Source: Azonexaceae bacterium
Lineage (GTDB): Bacteria; Pseudomonadota; Gammaproteobacteria; Burkholderiales; Rhodocyclaceae
DNA length: 7,667 bases
Assembly (NCBI GenBank): GCA_009469665.1
Contig: SSTB01000034.1
Span: 1-7,667, forward strand
Direction: 5' to 3'
Position 1 is the first letter of the stretch; each line of letters begins with the position of its first letter. Shown one piece after another: positions 6,161-7,667 of this stretch. The notes beneath the pieces were generated by a model. That model was not told the DNA's origin. It did no database searches and saw nothing but the letters and a program-made list of their open reading frames with translations. The position numbers and the translations under genes were made by a program.

Positions 6161-7420
6161 ATGCAACTTTCCGAACTCAAGACGTTCCACGTCAGCCAAT
6201 TGCTGGAAATGGCCACCGAGGCGTGTATCGAGAACGCCAACCGGATGCGCAAGCAGGAGCTGATTTTCGCGCTCCTCAAGGCAAAGGCCAAAAACGGCGA
6301 GACCATCTACGGCGACGGCACGCTGGAAGTGCTCTCCGACGGCTACGGTTTCCTCCGCTCGCCCGAAACCTCGTACCTCGCCAATACCGACGACATCTAC
6401 GTCTCCCCTTCCCAGGTGCGCCGTTTCAACCTGCGCACCGGCGATTCCATCGAAGGCGAGATTCGCACGCCCAAGGACGGCGAGCGCTACGTCGCACTGA
6501 CCAAGCTCGACCGGATCAACGGCCAGCCCCCCGAGGCGACCAAGAACAAGATCATGTTCGAGAACCTCACGCCTCTGCACCCCACGCGCATGCTGCGCCT
6601 GGAGCGGGAAATCAAGGCAGAGGAAAACATCACCAGCCGGGTCATCGACATGATCGCCCCCATCGGCGCGGGCCAGCGGGGCCTCCTGGTCGCCCCGCCC
6701 AAGTCGGGCAAGACGGTGATGCTGCAGCACATCGCCCACGCCATCACGGCCAATCACCCCGAGGTCATCCTCATCGTCCTGCTCATCGATGAGCGTCCCG
6801 AGGAAGTGACCGAAATGACCCGCACGGTCAAAGGCGAGGTCGTCGCCTCCACCTTCGACGAACCAGCGACGCGCCACGTCGCCGTGGCCGAAATGGTCAT
6901 CGAAAAGGCCAAACGCCTGGTGGAGCACAAGAAGGATGTCGTCATCCTGCTCGACTCCATTACCCGTCTCGCCCGTGCCTACAACACCGTACAGCCTGCT
7001 TCCGGAAAGGTCCTCACCGGCGGCGTGGACGCCAATGCACTGCAAAAGCCCAAGCGCTTCTTCGGCGCCGCCCGCAACATCGAGGAAGGCGGCTCCCTCA
7101 CCATCATCGCCACCGCCCTGATCGAGACCGGCTCCCGCATGGACGACGTCATCTACGAAGAATTCAAGGGCACCGGCAACATGGAAATCCATCTCGACCG
7201 CAAAATGGCCGAGAAGCGCATCTACCCAGCCATCAACGTCAATCGCTCCGGCACCCGCCGCGAGGAACTGCTCCTCAAGCCGGACGTGCTGCAAAAGATG
7301 TGGGTTCTGCGCAAACTCCTGTACCCCATGGACGATCTGGAGGCCATGGAGTTTCTCCTCGACAAGGTCAAATCCACCAAGGGCAACAACGAATTCTTCG
7401 ACGCCATGCGGCGGGGCTGA
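6161..7420 (+). CDS. rho: Transcription termination factor Rho
   Basis: This is the hexameric ATP-dependent RNA helicase/translocase that loads on C-rich RNA and releases it from RNA polymerase. Its 419 residues equal the E. coli length. Domains: N-terminal helical bundle (1-47), cold-shock-like primary RNA-binding domain (about 48-118, with GYGFLR at 61-66) and RecA-type ATPase (about 130-419). Walker A is APPKSGKT (178-185, K184). ERPEEVTEM (211-219) includes the catalytic glutamate E211, and Walker B is VVILLD (260-265). The secondary RNA-binding Q loop lies near 278-290 and the R loop near 322-327, with R326 where E. coli has lysine. K336 and arginine finger R366 are present. Residues contacted by bicyclomycin in E. 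coli (P180, K184, E211, R212, D265, S266, K336) are conserved, so the protein should be sensitive. The start matches the E. coli N-terminus (MNLTELK against MQLSELK). Confidence 0.98.
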   Translation: MQLSELKTFHVSQLLEMATEACIENANRMRKQELIFALLKAKAKNGETIYGDGTLEVLSDGYGFLRSPETSYLANTDDIYVSPSQVRRFNLRTGDSIEGEIRTPKDGERYVALTKLDRINGQPPEATKNKIMFENLTPLHPTRMLRLEREIKAEENITSRVIDMIAPIGAGQRGLLVAPPKSGKTVMLQHIAHAITANHPEVILIVLLIDERPEEVTEMTRTVKGEVVASTFDEPATRHVAVAEMVIEKAKRLVEHKKDVVILLDSITRLARAYNTVQPASGKVLTGGVDANALQKPKRFFGAARNIEEGGSLTIIATALIETGSRMDDVIYEEFKGTGNMEIHLDRKMAEKRIYPAINVNRSGTRREELLLKPDVLQKMWVLRKLLYPMDDLEAMEFLLDKVKSTKGNNEFFDAMRRG

Positions 7421-7470
7421 GTTCGCCGCGCCGCGGCTGCCGGCAGGCAGCTCTGTTCGCGGATTTGACG

Positions 7471-7521
7471 GGGGCGCGCCGCGGATATCCGCGGGTTACG
7501 CGCCCCTCGTTGTCTGTGTTT
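7471..7521 (+). terminator. Probable rho terminator: nested GC-rich hairpin
   Basis: GGGGCGCG (7471-7478) pairs with CGCGCCCC (7499-7506). Inside it is the perfect 16-bp palindrome CCGCGGATATCCGCGG (7479-7494), giving a second 6-bp stem with loop ATAT and a one-sided GTTA bulge. The downstream stretch is T-rich but interrupted (TCGTTGTCTGTGTTT). It begins 50 bases after the rho stop, the right place for a terminator. A smaller hairpin (GCTGCC 7436-7441 with GGCAGC 7446-7451) lies just before it. Confidence 0.6.
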
Positions 7522-7606
7522 CCCAGGCCCGTGAACCGCAGGGGCGCTGTTCGCCGGATTCTCGCAGGAAGCCAATGATCTGCTCTTCGCTGAATCGCTT
7601 CTTCAT
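7496..7606 (-). pseudogene. Truncated IS3-family transposase OrfA remnant
   Basis: From ATG at 7606, reading leftward, the first 16 codons give MKKRFSEEQIIGFLRE, the characteristic start of the OrfA (helix-turn-helix) protein of IS3-family elements. After codon 16 (7559) similarity stops: the usual continuation AEAG and the rest of the HTH are missing. The frame runs 20 more unrelated codons to TAA at 7496-7498, inside the rho terminator region. AAGGAG (7614-7619) is an intact ribosome site. The fragment cannot be functional. No orfB is present on this side, so the body of the element was lost, leaving its 5' end beside rho. Confidence 0.7.
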
Positions 7607-7667
7607 GTCCAATCTCCTTGATCGTGGGATTGGACTCTAAAGTCACGTGCCACTCAATTCCGGGGGG
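7559..7667 (-). mobile_element. 5' end of an IS3-family insertion sequence, running past the right edge
   Basis: This piece holds the start of orfA, its ribosome site and its leader. On the minus strand a candidate promoter is TTGAGT (7652-7657), a 17-base spacer and TCCAAT (7629-7634), each matching four of six consensus bases. The outer end of the element with its terminal inverted repeat is not in the window or cannot be recognised. The left boundary at 7559 is where the OrfA similarity ends, so it marks a deletion or recombination point rather than an IS end. Confidence 0.55.
7607..7635 (-). promoter_or_regulatory. Inverted repeat over the ribosome site of the IS orfA
   Basis: GTCCAATC (7607-7614) and GATTGGAC (7628-7635) are perfect 8-bp arms around a 13-base loop. 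On the minus strand the AAGGAG ribosome site lies at the edge of the loop and its last G is inside the stem. The stem ends directly before the ATG. A transcript entering from outside would fold this hairpin. A transcript from the candidate IS promoter, starting near 7622, would lack the upstream arm. Confidence 0.55.

Noticed and set aside
5576..7294. Minus-strand ORF of 572 codons opposite trxA and rho
   Set aside because: It covers two highly conserved genes on the other strand and shows no motif, signal or ribosome site. Long antisense frames are common in DNA of this composition.
2905..7490. The core GGATATCC shared by the dctP-dctS palindrome and the rho terminator palindrome
   Set aside because: The flanks differ completely (TGT/ACA against CCGC/GCGG). 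One is in a promoter region and the other in a terminator stem, so eight shared bases are probably coincidence.
1..7667. CRISPR arrays, tRNA or rRNA genes, phage or defence genes
   Set aside because: I saw no regularly spaced repeats, no tRNA-like cloverleaf and no rRNA signature. All long intervals are accounted for by transport, regulatory and housekeeping genes.

Overview
The window is a GC-rich, densely coded chromosomal segment. Gene content and order (a tripartite TRAP dicarboxylate transporter with its own two-component system, followed by trxA and rho) suggest a betaproteobacterium, probably of the Rhodocyclales. That placement is inferred from protein style and gene order, not from a phylogenetic test.

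Left part (1-2820, minus strand): a dctPQM operon read right to left. dctP encodes the periplasmic solute-binding protein and has a strong ribosome site. A GC-rich hairpin without a U-tract follows it. Next comes dctQ, the small membrane subunit, with an unusual hydrophilic tail of about 80 residues. dctM, the large permease, starts in an ATGA overlap with dctQ and runs off the left edge. Together they form a Na+-coupled uptake system, most likely for C4-dicarboxylates such as malate, succinate and fumarate.

Middle (2821-5537): a divergent promoter region carries a perfect 14-bp palindrome. It lies next to a candidate dctP promoter, at a position typical of a class II activator. On the plus strand come dctS, a membrane sensor kinase with a PAS domain, and dctR, a FixJ/NarL-type response regulator, joined by an ATGA overlap. 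dctS has an in-frame TGA after codon 82 while the same frame stays open on both sides. It is therefore a nonsense allele, a sequencing error or a readthrough case. If the stop is real, the kinase loses its first membrane helix and induction of dctPQM may be impaired.

Right part (5538-7420, plus strand): trxA (thioredoxin 1) and rho (transcription termination factor), in the order also known from E. coli. Between them are a long hairpin just after trxA and then a C-rich, G-poor rho leader, the kind of sequence expected if Rho limits its own synthesis. A nested GC-rich hairpin after rho is its likely terminator.

Right edge (about 7559-7667): the 5' end of an IS3-family element, pointing leftward, with only the first 16 codons of its orfA. 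A hairpin over its ribosome site looks like protection against outside transcription. No clearly new biological system is visible. The best leads are the interrupted dctS, the palindrome upstream of dctP, the DctQ tail and the structured leaders of rho and of the IS remnant.
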